From Actinomycetota bacterium (GTDB lineage Bacteria; Actinomycetota; Acidimicrobiia; Acidimicrobiales; Ilumatobacteraceae), in assembly GCA_005788205.1 (NCBI GenBank), contig SXYT01000020.1, positions 1-33,868 on the forward strand: 33,868 nt of DNA. Reading direction: 5' to 3'. This document shows, piece after piece, positions 14,210-22,905 of this stretch. The notes under the pieces were generated by a model. The model was not told the DNA's origin. It saw only the letters and a list, made by a program, of their open reading frames with translations, and searched no databases. The position numbers and the translations under genes were made by a program. The first letter of the stretch is position 1, and each line of letters opens with the position of its first letter.

Positions 14210-15268
14210 CTAGGCGAGCGGCCCGTGGGGGATGTGGGGGAGCACCAGCCGGGCGAAGCGCTCCGCCTCGTCGATGTGCGGGTACCCGGAGAGGATGAAG
14301 GCCTCCATGCCGAGCTCGCGGTAGGACATCAACTTGTCCAGCACCTCCGCCGGGCTGCCGACCACCGCCGCTCCGCACCCGCTGCGCGCGCGGCCGATGC
14401 CCGTCCACAGTGCGGGCTCCACGAACCCGTCGCCTGCCGCCGCCCCGCGCAGCTCTGCCTGGCGCCTCACCCCGGTGCTCTGGCTGTCGAGTGAGCGGGC
14501 ACGGATCGCGTTGCCGGTCTCCTCGTCGACCGCGCTGATGAGGCGGCCGGCGGCCTCGCGGGCCTCCTGTGTCGTGTCGCGCACCACCACGTGCACGCGG
14601 TACCCGAAGCGGACGGTGCGCCCGAGGGCTGACGCTCTCGCGCTGACGTCGTCCATCGTGCGCCCGAGCTCGTCCGTGGTGTCGGGCCACATCAGGTACA
14701 CGTCCGCTCCGTGGGCAGCGGCATCGCGCGCCTCGTCGCTGAGGCCACCGAAATAGAACGGCGGGCAGGTGCCGCCCCTCGTGATGCGCGGCGGGTCGAG
14801 GTGGACGTCCACGAACTCGCCCGAGACATCGAGGCGCCTGCCGTCGAGGAGCGTGCGCAGCGCATCCATCGTCTCCTTCGTGCGCCGGTAGCGCGCCGGC
14901 GCCTCCAGCGTCTCGCCGGGCATCTCCGAGGAGATGATGTTCACCGTCAGGCGGCCGCCGAGGATCGAGTCGAGCGTGGCGAGCTGGCGCGCGAGCTGGG
15001 GCACCCAGGTCTCACCGGCCCGGACTGCCACGAGGAGCCGGCAGTTGCGCACCTGCGGGGCGACGGCAGCCGCGAACGCGACCGTGTCGATCCCGAGCGC
15101 GTACCCGGAGGGGAGAAGGATGTTGTCGAACCCCAGCTCGTCGACCCGGCGAACCAACCGTCCGCAGTGGTCCCAGCTGCTCAGCAGGTCGTCGCGCACG
15201 ACGCCCAGCTGTTCGTAGTCGTCGTCGCAGAGCGCGCCGAACCAGCTGACCTCGACGGTGCCGCTCAC
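14210..15268 (-). CDS. LLM-class flavin-dependent monooxygenase (SsuD-like)
   Basis: 352-residue luciferase-like TIM-barrel protein resembling alkanesulfonate monooxygenase. The start GTG (15268) overlaps the aldo/keto reductase stop (GTGA); the longer ORF-track start (15538) is unlikely because its extra residues are low-complexity shadow sequence. Features: EVSWFGAL, GFDNILLPSG, RLLVAVRAGETWVPQLARQLATLDSILGGRLTVNIIS (the SsuD-type core), PFYFGGLSDEARDAAAHGADVYLMW, and GSPAEVLDKLMSYRELGMEAFILSGYPHIDEAERFA at the C-terminus, which is close to SsuD. It is the last gene of a four-gene coupled operon. It would use reduced FMN and O2 on a sulfonate or related compound; the exact substrate is not known. 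Confidence 0.88.
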   Translation of the reverse strand: MSGTVEVSWFGALCDDDYEQLGVVRDDLLSSWDHCGRLVRRVDELGFDNILLPSGYALGIDTVAFAAAVAPQVRNCRLLVAVRAGETWVPQLARQLATLDSILGGRLTVNIISSEMPGETLEAPARYRRTKETMDALRTLLDGRRLDVSGEFVDVHLDPPRITRGGTCPPFYFGGLSDEARDAAAHGADVYLMWPDTTDELGRTMDDVSARASALGRTVRFGYRVHVVVRDTTQEAREAAGRLISAVDEETGNAIRARSLDSQSTGVRRQAELRGAAAGDGFVEPALWTGIGRARSGCGAAVVGSPAEVLDKLMSYRELGMEAFILSGYPHIDEAERFARLVLPHIPHGPLA

Positions 15269-16191
15269 GGGAGGGGGACCCCGTCGCTCGCCTCGACGAT
15301 GCGGTACAGATCCGAGCGCGTCAGGCACACGGAGGTCGCACGGGCGAGCTCGGCCAGTCGCGCCGGGTTCTGCGTGCCGAGGATCGCCACCGGCCGTGAC
15401 GGGTGGGCGAGAACGAACGCGACGGCCACGGCCGTCCGTGTGACTCCCTCGCGCGCGGCGAGATTGTCGAGCACTTCCAGGAGGGCCGGTCGGAGGCCCT
15501 CGCCCGTGGCCACGCGCCCGCCAGCGAGCGGGCTCCACGCGAGCGGCACGAGTGACTTCTTCATGCAGTGGTCGAGGGTGCCGTCGCGCATCGGGTCGAG
15601 GTGGGCCACGGAGAACTCGGGCTGCACGGTGGCAAGGTTGAACGAAAGCCGCGCCTCCAGCAGCTGGGTCTGTGACACCGTGTGGTTCGACACGCCCACT
15701 TCACCCACCAGGCCGCGCCCGCGCAGCGAGGAGAACGCCGCGAACACCTCGTCGGGGTGCGTGAACATGTCCGGCCGGTGGATCTGGTAGAGGTCGACGT
15801 GGTCGGTGTTCAGCCGGCGCAGAGACGCCTCGCACGCCGAGATGAGATAGTCGCGGCTGGAGTCATAGGGCTGGCCGGGGATGATCCCGGCCTTGGTGGC
15901 GAGCACCACGCGGTCGCGGAGGCCCGGCTGGCGCGCGAACAGACGACCGAGCGATTCCTCGCACGAACCGAATGCAGTGCCGCCCCAGTCGAGGCCATAG
16001 ACGTCGGCCGTTTCGATCAGGTTCATGCCCAGGTCCACGGCGGCGTTCACGGTCGCCGAAGTCTCTTCGTCCGTCCCGGTGAGGCGCCAGCACCCGAACG
16101 CGAGCGGGGAGACGGGCGGCAGCTGGCCGATGCGGCGGGGCTCGTCGAGGGTGACCGTTGCGGTGTTGACCGGCGGGATGTTCTGGCTCAT
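15265..16191 (-). CDS. Aldo/keto reductase
   Basis: 308-residue NADPH-dependent (beta/alpha)8 oxidoreductase. The catalytic tetrad is visible: Asp and Tyr in IETADVYG (about 60), Lys in LATKAGI (about 99) and His in YQIHRPDM (about 138). Cofactor-loop features are GEVGVSNH, LAWSPLAGG and AILGTQNPARLAELARA at the C-terminal NADPH site. It looks like the YdhF-type branch. Its ATG overlaps the stop of the TIGR03792 gene (ATGA), and its own stop overlaps the LLM start, so translation is coupled on both sides. Substrate is probably a small aldehyde or ketone made or used by the co-transcribed flavoenzymes; that is inference. Confidence 0.9.
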   Translation of the reverse strand: MSQNIPPVNTATVTLDEPRRIGQLPPVSPLAFGCWRLTGTDEETSATVNAAVDLGMNLIETADVYGLDWGGTAFGSCEESLGRLFARQPGLRDRVVLATKAGIIPGQPYDSSRDYLISACEASLRRLNTDHVDLYQIHRPDMFTHPDEVFAAFSSLRGRGLVGEVGVSNHTVSQTQLLEARLSFNLATVQPEFSVAHLDPMRDGTLDHCMKKSLVPLAWSPLAGGRVATGEGLRPALLEVLDNLAAREGVTRTAVAVAFVLAHPSRPVAILGTQNPARLAELARATSVCLTRSDLYRIVEASDGVPLP

Positions 16192-16583
16192 GGTCTCTCG
16201 TTCGTCCTTTCGAACCTGCTGACACGGTGGATGCCAAGCGACGACTCCTCGTGGAAGGCGCGCACCAGGGTCACGCGGTGGGGGAACCGCGCGTCGAACT
16301 CGGCCTGCAGACGGCTCTGGATGTCAGGGCGCCCGACGGCGTCCCACTGCTCCATCGACTCCCACACGAACACCAGTGTGACCTCGCCGGGCCGTGAGTC
16401 GTCGAGCCACACCTCCTTCGAGAGAAAAGGGATGCGCTCATGGCCCTCCAGCAGCGCCTCACCGAGTGTCCACACCTCGTGGTCGACACGCAGGAACTCC
16501 TCCACGTGTTCCGGCTCGACACGGAACATCAGCACCTCGACGGGCCGGCGCTCACCGCTCACGAACGTGAAGGACCCGGTCAC
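16188..16583 (-). CDS. TIGR03792-like small protein
   Basis: 131-residue protein hidden in the ORF track inside a longer fused frame (16188-17285). The GTG at 16583 overlaps the stop of the FMN oxidase gene (GTGA). The central part VEVLMFRVEPEHVEEFLRVDHEVWT, then FLSKEVWLDDSRPGEVTLVFVWESMEQWDAV, matches my memory of the TIGR03792 family, a dimeric alpha/beta-barrel (antibiotic-biosynthesis-monooxygenase-like) fold of unknown function. Its tight coupling to a hydroxy-acid oxidase and an aldo/keto reductase suggests an accessory or small-molecule enzyme role in the same route. It has no transmembrane or signal region. Confidence 0.75.
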   Translation of the reverse strand: MTGSFTFVSGERRPVEVLMFRVEPEHVEEFLRVDHEVWTLGEALLEGHERIPFLSKEVWLDDSRPGEVTLVFVWESMEQWDAVGRPDIQSRLQAEFDARFPHRVTLVRAFHEESSLGIHRVSRFERTNERP

Positions 16584-17797
16584 CGCAGCTCCTCGATGAG
16601 GTCGGGGCAGATCTCGTGGACGTTGCGCACGCCGCACAGTTGCATCGCCCTGTGCAGCTCGTCGGTGAGCATCGCGAGAGCGCGTTCCACGCCGGTCTCG
16701 CCGGCCGCACCGAGTCCGTAGAGATAGGTGCGGCCCATCGTGCATGCGTCCGCACCGAGCGCGAGCGCCTTCACGATGTCGCCGCCACGGCGGATGCCGC
16801 CGTCGCAGATCACTGCGGGCCCCCCGCCGAGGGCGTCGCGCACCGGTCGCACGAGACGAACGGGAGCAGGTGCGCCGTCCATCTGGCGCCCGCCGTGGTT
16901 CGAGAGCACCACGCCGTCCGCGCCGCGCCGCACGGCCGTCACGGCGTCCTCCACGGTCTGCACCCCCTTCAGCAGGATGTGCCCGTCCCACTCGGCGCGG
17001 AACCAGTCGAGGTCGTCCCACGAGAGTGCGGGGTCGAACTGCTCGCTGATGAAGTCCGACAGCGTGACGGCCGTGCCGGAGCCGTCGGGTCCGGACCCCG
17101 CGACGTTTGCGAACGTGATCGGCTCGTGGCGCACGAAGTCCCACGTCCATGACGGGTGCAGGAGCCCGTCGACGAGAGTGCCTGGGCCGAGCTTGGGGGG
17201 CAGGGTGAAGCCGCGGCGCACGTCGCGCTCGCGGCGGCCGAGCACCGCGGTGTCCACGGTGAGCATGATCGTGTCGTACCCGCACGCCTTCGCGCGGCGG
17301 AGCATGTCGCGCACCATCCCCCGGTCACGCCACACGTACACCTGGAACCACTTCGGCCCGGCAGTGACCGCGGCGACCTCCTCGATCGAGCGGGTGGAGA
17401 GCGTGGAGAGCGTGTAGGGCAGGCCGTGCCTGCCCGCCACCCGGGCGACCGCGAGCTCACCCTCGGAGTGGGCGATGCGGGTGAAACCGGTGGGCGCGAA
17501 CAGGAGCGGCCAGGCGAGACGGTGACCGAGCAGCGAGACGGAGGTGTCGACACCGGACACGTCCCTCATCACGCGCGGGCGGAACCCGTACCCGGAGAAC
17601 GCTGCGGAGTTGGCGCGCAGGGTCACCTCGTCCTCCGCGCCGCCGTCGATGTAGTCGAAGATGCCGCCCGGCAGCCTTTTCATCGCAATGGACCGGAGGT
17701 CATCGATGCTGGCCGCGCGCAGGAAGCGCCTCCTGCGGGAAGACAGGACCGGTCTGGCGAACCGTGCCACCGAGCCGATAGTTCGCAGCACACCCAC
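16580..17797 (-). CDS. FMN-dependent alpha-hydroxy-acid oxidase/dehydrogenase (LldD family)
   Basis: 405-residue TIM-barrel flavoenzyme that oxidises an L-2-hydroxy acid to the 2-keto acid. Signatures: FDYIDGGAEDEVTLRAN (about 45-62), APTGFTRIAHSEGELAVAR, WFQVYVWRD, ILLKGVQTVEDA, the catalytic SNHGGRQMDG with His301, and CDGGIRRGGDIVKALALGADACTMGRTYLYGLGAAGE. The start is uncertain. I prefer GTG 17797 because TAGCCT lies 7 nt upstream (leaderless) rather than TTG 17824. Lactate, mandelate or glycolate-type substrates are all possible. MftD of the mycofactocin pathway is a close relative, but no other mft gene is present. It is first in a four-gene coupled operon and divergent from fhs. Confidence 0.9.
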   Translation of the reverse strand: MGVLRTIGSVARFARPVLSSRRRRFLRAASIDDLRSIAMKRLPGGIFDYIDGGAEDEVTLRANSAAFSGYGFRPRVMRDVSGVDTSVSLLGHRLAWPLLFAPTGFTRIAHSEGELAVARVAGRHGLPYTLSTLSTRSIEEVAAVTAGPKWFQVYVWRDRGMVRDMLRRAKACGYDTIMLTVDTAVLGRRERDVRRGFTLPPKLGPGTLVDGLLHPSWTWDFVRHEPITFANVAGSGPDGSGTAVTLSDFISEQFDPALSWDDLDWFRAEWDGHILLKGVQTVEDAVTAVRRGADGVVLSNHGGRQMDGAPAPVRLVRPVRDALGGGPAVICDGGIRRGGDIVKALALGADACTMGRTYLYGLGAAGETGVERALAMLTDELHRAMQLCGVRNVHEICPDLIEELR

Positions 17798-17804
17798 CGG
17801 GGGC

Positions 17805-17810
17805 AGGCTA
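17805..17810 (-). promoter_or_regulatory. -10 box TAGCCT for FMN oxidase operon
   Basis: On the minus strand TAGCCT is followed by 7 nt and then the GTG at 17797. It decides between this start and the upstream TTG. Position could be off by one base. Confidence 0.45.
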
Positions 17811-17861
17811 GTGCCGGGCCGCAAATCGCCGTGGCCCGGCCGGGTGGGGGAGAATCATCGC

Positions 17862-19559
17862 GTGAGTTTTCCGTCTGATCTGGAGATCGCCCAGGCCGCC
17901 GTGCTGCGGCCCGTCACGGAGATAGCAGGGTCGCTCGGTCTCCGTGCGGAGCACGTGGAGACGCACGGGGCCCACGTCGCCAAGATCGACCTCGCCGCGA
18001 TCGGTGCCGCGGAGGGCAACCCGCGGGCGAAGTACGTGGTCGTCACCGCGGTCACCCCGACACCGCTCGGGGAGGGCAAGACCACGACCTCCGTCGGGCT
18101 TGCCCAGGCCATGGGCAGGATCGGGCGCAAGGGGCTGCTCGCGCTCAGGCAACCGTCGCTCGGGCCGACGTTCGGCATCAAGGGCGGTGCCGCCGGCGGC
18201 GGGCACAGCCAGGTGGTCCCGATGGAACTTCTCAACCTCCATCTGACCGGCGACTTCCATGCGGTGACGGCCGCACACAACATGTGCGCCGCGATCCTCG
18301 ACAACCACCTCCACCACGGCAACGAGCGCGGCCTCGACCCGGCGAAGATCACGTGGCGCCGCGTCCTCGACGTGAACGACAGGTCGCTGCGCAACGTCAC
18401 GATCGGGCTCGGCGCGAAGGAGGACGGGGTCATGAGGCAGACCGGCTTCGACATCACCGCCGCCTCCGAGGTGATGGCCATCCTTGCTCTCTCGACCTCG
18501 CTCGCGGACATGCGGGCGCGTCTCGGCAGGATCGTCGTCGGGTACACCGCCGACGACTCGGCGGTGACGGCGGAGAACATCGGCGCGGCCGGTGCCATGG
18601 CGGTGCTCATGCGCGATGCGCTCAGACCGAACCTGATGCAGACGCTGGAGAACACCCCGGCTCTCATCCATGCGGGTCCCTTCGGGAACATCGCGACCGG
18701 GAACTCGTCGGTGATCGCCGACCTTCTCGGCATCCGGCACTCGGAGTACCTCATCACGGAGGCGGGCTTCGGTGCGGACATGGGTGCCGAGAGATTCTTC
18801 AACATCAAGTGCCGCGTGTCGGGGCTGCGCCCGGACGCGGCAGTGCTCGTCACCACGGTGCGCGCGCTCAAGGCGCACTCGGGCCGGTTCAGGATCGTTG
18901 CCGGGAAGCCGTTGCCCCCGGAACTGCTGGAGGAGAACCCCGGAGACGTGCTTGCCGGTGCGGCAAACCTGGCCAAGCAGATCGAGAACGTCAAGGTGCA
19001 CGGTGTCTCGCCGGTGGTCGCCATCAATGTCTTTCCCACCGACCACAGGAGCGAGATCGACGCGATCAAGGAGACCGCGCAGTCACTGGGTGCGCGCGTC
19101 GCGGAGTGCACCCATTTCGTCGACGGGGGAGCCGGCGCCGTCGACCTCGCCCACGAGGTGGTGCGCGCCTGTGACGAGCCGTCGGATTTCCGTTTTCTCT
19201 ATTCCGACGAGGCGACCCTGCCCGAGAAGATCGAGACCGTCGCGACCCGGATCTACGGGGCGGCGGCCGTGGAGTACACCGACGAGGCCCGCGCGCAGAT
19301 GGACCGCTACGAGCGGAACGGTTTCGGGCGCCTCCCGGTGTGCATCGCCAAGACGCACCTCAGCATCAGCGGCGACCCCTCGCTGAAGGGTGCCCCCACC
19401 GGCCACACGCTGAAGGTGCGCGAGGTGCGGGCGTCGGTGGGTGCGGGGTTCGTCTACCCGATCTGCGGGGACATGCGAACGATGCCGGGACTCGGCGCGC
19501 ACCCCGCGGCGCACCGCATCGACATCGACGACGACGGCCGGGTGACGGGACTTTTCTGA
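17862..19559 (+). CDS. fhs: Formate-tetrahydrofolate ligase
   Basis: 565-residue enzyme, near the family's usual ~555-560. It makes 10-formyl-THF from formate, THF and ATP in one-carbon metabolism. The ATP loop TPTPLGEGKTTTSVGLAQ (Lys73) is followed by LALRQPSLGPTFGIKGGAAGGG and GDFHAVTAAHNM, all hallmark segments. RVLDVNDRSLRNVTIGLG, SEYLITEAGFGADMGAERFFNIKCR and the C-terminal ICGDMRTMPGLG also match. The GTG at 17862 is chosen over the track start (17661) because GGGGGAG lies 9 nt upstream and homology begins right after. The gene is alone, divergent from the FMN oxidase and convergent with an LLM oxidoreductase. It allows formate assimilation. Confidence 0.97.
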   Translation: MSFPSDLEIAQAAVLRPVTEIAGSLGLRAEHVETHGAHVAKIDLAAIGAAEGNPRAKYVVVTAVTPTPLGEGKTTTSVGLAQAMGRIGRKGLLALRQPSLGPTFGIKGGAAGGGHSQVVPMELLNLHLTGDFHAVTAAHNMCAAILDNHLHHGNERGLDPAKITWRRVLDVNDRSLRNVTIGLGAKEDGVMRQTGFDITAASEVMAILALSTSLADMRARLGRIVVGYTADDSAVTAENIGAAGAMAVLMRDALRPNLMQTLENTPALIHAGPFGNIATGNSSVIADLLGIRHSEYLITEAGFGADMGAERFFNIKCRVSGLRPDAAVLVTTVRALKAHSGRFRIVAGKPLPPELLEENPGDVLAGAANLAKQIENVKVHGVSPVVAINVFPTDHRSEIDAIKETAQSLGARVAECTHFVDGGAGAVDLAHEVVRACDEPSDFRFLYSDEATLPEKIETVATRIYGAAAVEYTDEARAQMDRYERNGFGRLPVCIAKTHLSISGDPSLKGAPTGHTLKVREVRASVGAGFVYPICGDMRTMPGLGAHPAAHRIDIDDDGRVTGLF

Positions 19560-19565
19560 CCTGGG

Positions 19566-20510
19566 TCACTTGCCCTTCAGGGCGGCGACAACGGGCGCGA
19601 TCTCCTCGATGTTCTCGCCGCCGACGATGAAGTAGCTGAAGCCCCAGCGCTCCCGTGCGGCGAGGACCGTCTCGATGACCGATTCCACGCTGCCGATGAG
19701 GGCGAAGGGGGATTCCTCCACGAACTCCGCGGGGATGCCGAACATGCCCGCGATCGCGTCCACCGTCCCGCGCCGGTCGTCGGTGACCTTCACGAAGAAC
19801 GTGCGGATGTTCATCTCGATGTCGTCCAGACGGTGCGCCCCGGCCTCGGCGACGATGGCCACCTTCTTGTCCACCTCGGCCGCCGTCATCGTGCCGACGG
19901 CCTCCACGCCGATGACACCCGCGGTGAGGGTGCCGTTGATGCCGACGATGTCGGCTTCACGCGCCGCGATGGAGAGCACACGCTTCCCGCCGCCCCCGAT
20001 GAGGACCGGCGGGCACGGGCGCTGCACCGGCTTCGGCTGGCCGTCGTAGTCGGTGATCGTGTAGTGCTCGCCCGCGAACGAGAAGCGTCCCTCCGCCATC
20101 GTGCCCTTGATGACCCGCAGGCCCTCCACGAAACGGTCGATGCGCACCTTCGGGGTGTCGTAGGGGATACCCGCCTCCTCGTAGTCACTGATCATCCAGC
20201 CGGCACCGAGACCGATCTCCAGGCGGCCGTCCGAGAGGAGGTCGATCGTGGCGAGTTCCTTCGCGAGGACCACGGGGTGCTTGTAGTCGTTGTCGAACAC
20301 GAGGGCCCCGACGCGCAGGTCCGTGGTTGCGTCCGCCGCCGCCATCAATGCCGGCACGGGGGCGAGCTGGTCGGTGAAGTGGTCCGGCATCGTGAGCACG
20401 TCGTACCCGTTCGCCTCGGCCCGCCGCGCGAGGTCGGCCCACTCGCGCGCCGATGCGGCCCGGGAGGCCTGGACGCCGAAACGGAAGCCGCGGTGGGGGA
20501 ATTCGCTCAT
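19566..20510 (-). CDS. LLM-class F420-dependent oxidoreductase (TIGR03621-like)
   Basis: 314-residue luciferase-like TIM barrel. N-terminus FRFGVQASRAASAREWADLARRAEANGYDVLTMPDHF, then LRVGALVFDNDYKHPVVLAKELATIDLLSDGRLEIGLGAGWMISDYEEAGI, is typical of F420-using LLM proteins in actinobacteria, and the overall pattern resembles TIGR03621. GGGGKRVLSIAAREADIVGIN follows, and the C-terminus has ERWGFSYFIVGGENIEEIAPVVAALKG. The ATG at 20510 is used, not the track start (21047), because the long extension is a shadow of the PBP gene. TACCCT 6 nt upstream indicates leaderless translation. It is divergent from the PBP gene and convergent with fhs. Substrate unknown. Confidence 0.87.
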   Translation of the reverse strand: MSEFPHRGFRFGVQASRAASAREWADLARRAEANGYDVLTMPDHFTDQLAPVPALMAAADATTDLRVGALVFDNDYKHPVVLAKELATIDLLSDGRLEIGLGAGWMISDYEEAGIPYDTPKVRIDRFVEGLRVIKGTMAEGRFSFAGEHYTITDYDGQPKPVQRPCPPVLIGGGGKRVLSIAAREADIVGINGTLTAGVIGVEAVGTMTAAEVDKKVAIVAEAGAHRLDDIEMNIRTFFVKVTDDRRGTVDAIAGMFGIPAEFVEESPFALIGSVESVIETVLAARERWGFSYFIVGGENIEEIAPVVAALKGK

Positions 20511-20516
20511 GCAGCG

Positions 20517-20522
20517 AGGGTA
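20517..20522 (-). promoter_or_regulatory. -10 box TACCCT for leaderless LLM start
   Basis: On the minus strand TACCCT is followed by CGCTGC and then the ATG at 20510. TTGCAT, 19 nt upstream, may be the -35. Confidence 0.55.
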
Positions 20523-20595
20523 GTCGTGGCCGGTGCCGCGAATGCAAGAGGGGTGCCCGTGTGCGTGTGCGGTCCGCAAGTACCGTGGTCGTGCT

Positions 20596-22896
20596 GTGAG
20601 GAACCCTGCGTCGTGGACCGCCCGGATGGCTGTTGCCGTCACGGCAGGGGCGCTCCTCATCAGCGCAGCCATGGTCGGAGCAGCCCCGCACGCGTGGGCC
20701 ATCCTGCATTCGCACGAGGAGGTGCCGGTGCGCCTGCCCGGCTCGTTCAGCGGTCTCGCCACCCGCAGCAAGATCCTCGACGTCTCGGGCACCCAGATCG
20801 GCGTCTTCGAGTTCGAGAACAGCCAGCCGCTCGCGATCGAGGCCGTACCGGAGCACGTGCTCGCCGCGGTCCTCGCGGTTGAGGACCAGGGGTTCGAGCA
20901 GCACAGGGGCGTCAACCTGCGCGCACTCGTTCGCGCGGCGCTCGCGAACTTCCAGTACTCCGCCTCGCGCCAGGGCGCATCCACGATCACCCAGCAGGTC
21001 GTGAAGAACGAGTTCCTGGCGGGCCTGCCGCGCGACGGCCGGTACAAGATCCTGCAGGCGCGCTACGCGGCAATGCTCGAAAAGACCGTGCCGAAGAGGA
21101 AGATCGTCGAGCGCTACCTGAACACGGTGTTCTTCGGCAACAACGCGTACGGCATCCAGGCGGCGGCCGAGACGTACTTCGGCACACAGGTCACCGGTCT
21201 CTCGCTCGCCCAGGCGGCGTTCCTCGCCGGGCTCGTGCGTGCCCCGTCCACCTATGACCCGATACGCCGGCCGGAGCAGGCGCGCAGGAGGTTCGCCCAG
21301 GTGCTCGAGCGTCTCGTGGAGACCTCGCTGATGACGCGGGAGGTGGCGGACGCCACGCTCGCGGAGTTCCCGATTCCGGAGAAGGCGAGTGCCGTGTCCC
21401 GTCGGTCGACCTCGCGGACCTACATCAGCGAGATGATCCGTGACTACCTGCTGAACAAGAGCACAGTGCTCGGGGCCACGTACGCGGAACGCTACGACGC
21501 GCTGTACCGGGGCGGTCTCACCGTCACGACCACCATCAATGCCGCCGACCAGGCGAAGGCGGAGAAGGCGGCAAGAGAGAAGCTGCCGGCGAACAAGACG
21601 GGCATCCAGTCAGCGGTGGTCTCGCTCGACACCGCAACGGGCGCGGTGCGCGCGCTCGTCGGCGGGCCGGGCTTTGCGCCCGGGCGCAGCGAGGTGAATC
21701 TCGCCCTGCGCCGCCGGCAAACGGGTTCCAGCATCAAGATCTTCGTGCTGACGGCGGCGCTCGAGGCCGGGGTGGAGGGAAAGGACCTCATCGACGGGAC
21801 GCTCCCGTGCACCTTCCCGAATCCCGGCAAGCCCGAGGAACCGTTCAAGATCACGAAGGGCGTGAGCAAGCCGCTCACCACGCTCGAGGAACAGACGTGG
21901 CTCTCCATCAACTGTGCGTACGCGCGCCTCGCCCAGATCGTGGGGCTGAACAGGCTGCCGAACACCGTGTACAAGATGGCGTCATCCGCGTACCTGCGCC
22001 CGGACATCTTCAAGATCTGGCCCTACGCGAGCTTCTCCACCGGCGCGAACGAACTGAGCGCGTTCGACATGGCGTCGGGCGCGCAGACGATCGCGAACGG
22101 AGGCATGCACCACGAGCCGTTCTTCATCGAGAAGATCGAGGACGGGTCGGGCCGCGTCCTCTTCCAGCACGCGTTGAGCGGGGTGCAGGTGATCAGCAAG
22201 GAGGTGGCGGACAAGCAGGTCGCCATCCTGAAGCAGTCGTTGATCCGCGGCACGGCGAGGCGCACGCCGCTCGAGGGCGACAGGCCGGCCGCGGGCAAGA
22301 CCGGGACCCAGGACGAGAACACGAACGCCTGGTTCGTCGGCTTCACCAGGCAACTCACGACCGCGGTGTGGGTGGGTGACCCCAAGGGTTACACGCCGAT
22401 GGTGGGCATCCCCGAGTTCAGGGCTGACGGAGTGCCCCGCGTCCAGGGCGCCACCTACCCGGCGAGGATCTGGAAGGCCTACATGGACGCAGCGCACAAG
22501 GAACTGCCCGTGCAGGACTGGGACGCCCCCGCGCCCCCTGCGCGCAACCAGATGCGCCTGTACCTGCCCGGCGTCGACTGCATCGCGGAGTTGGTGTCCG
22601 GCAGGTTGCCGCGCACGCAGACGGGTGCGGTGAGCACGGTGGTGCCGGCCACGACGGTGCCTGCGGTCTCCACCCCACCTGCGACGAGCATCCCTTCCGT
22701 TCCCGGTGCCGTGCCGGTGACGCCGACGACCGTCTACAAGGGGCCCGTTGTGAGCGTGGTGGACCCCGGCACCACGATCGCTCCCACGGACACGAACCCG
22801 TTGACACGGATCGTCGGTGTCGATCCCCAGAGGTTCCTCGTCTACGACTGCGCGAGGGGCGTGCCTGCGTCCGTGCGCACGACCGTGGTTCCGTAG
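20596..22896 (+). CDS. Class A (bifunctional) penicillin-binding protein
   Basis: 766-residue peptidoglycan synthase. A short cytosolic N-terminus and one membrane anchor (MAVAVTAGALLISAAMVGAA) come first. Then the glycosyltransferase domain (GT51): VEDQGFEQHRG with catalytic Glu96, GASTITQQVVKN, and KIVERYLNTVFFGNNAYGIQAAAETYFG. The transpeptidase domain has SSIK (nucleophile Ser378), SIN (437-439) and KTGT (568-571). The tail after ~690 is Thr/Val/Pro-rich, with no PASTA repeat. The GTG at 20596 is preferred over 20533 because TACCGT at 20581 lies 9 nt upstream and it removes a cysteine-rich nonsense extension. A PonA/PBP1-type role in cell-wall growth is expected. Confidence 0.95.
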   Translation: MRNPASWTARMAVAVTAGALLISAAMVGAAPHAWAILHSHEEVPVRLPGSFSGLATRSKILDVSGTQIGVFEFENSQPLAIEAVPEHVLAAVLAVEDQGFEQHRGVNLRALVRAALANFQYSASRQGASTITQQVVKNEFLAGLPRDGRYKILQARYAAMLEKTVPKRKIVERYLNTVFFGNNAYGIQAAAETYFGTQVTGLSLAQAAFLAGLVRAPSTYDPIRRPEQARRRFAQVLERLVETSLMTREVADATLAEFPIPEKASAVSRRSTSRTYISEMIRDYLLNKSTVLGATYAERYDALYRGGLTVTTTINAADQAKAEKAAREKLPANKTGIQSAVVSLDTATGAVRALVGGPGFAPGRSEVNLALRRRQTGSSIKIFVLTAALEAGVEGKDLIDGTLPCTFPNPGKPEEPFKITKGVSKPLTTLEEQTWLSINCAYARLAQIVGLNRLPNTVYKMASSAYLRPDIFKIWPYASFSTGANELSAFDMASGAQTIANGGMHHEPFFIEKIEDGSGRVLFQHALSGVQVISKEVADKQVAILKQSLIRGTARRTPLEGDRPAAGKTGTQDENTNAWFVGFTRQLTTAVWVGDPKGYTPMVGIPEFRADGVPRVQGATYPARIWKAYMDAAHKELPVQDWDAPAPPARNQMRLYLPGVDCIAELVSGRLPRTQTGAVSTVVPATTVPAVSTPPATSIPSVPGAVPVTPTTVYKGPVVSVVDPGTTIAPTDTNPLTRIVGVDPQRFLVYDCARGVPASVRTTVVP

Positions 22897-22899
22897 GCT
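22894..22899 (+). promoter_or_regulatory. -10 box TAGGCT overlapping PBP stop codon
   Basis: TAGGCT contains the TAG stop of the PBP gene. It is followed by GACGGC and then the GTG at 22906, so the next gene may have its own leaderless promoter. Confidence 0.45.
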
Positions 22900-22905
22900 G
22901 ACGGC

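Noticed and set aside
16580-17797. Pre-mycofactocin synthase MftD
   Set aside because: The family is related, but no mftA, mftB, mftC or other mycofactocin genes are nearby; a general hydroxy-acid oxidase is the safer call.
17808-19111. Long minus-strand ORFs (412 and 418 aa)
   Set aside because: They are antisense to fhs, whose protein is unmistakable, and have no recognisable motifs.
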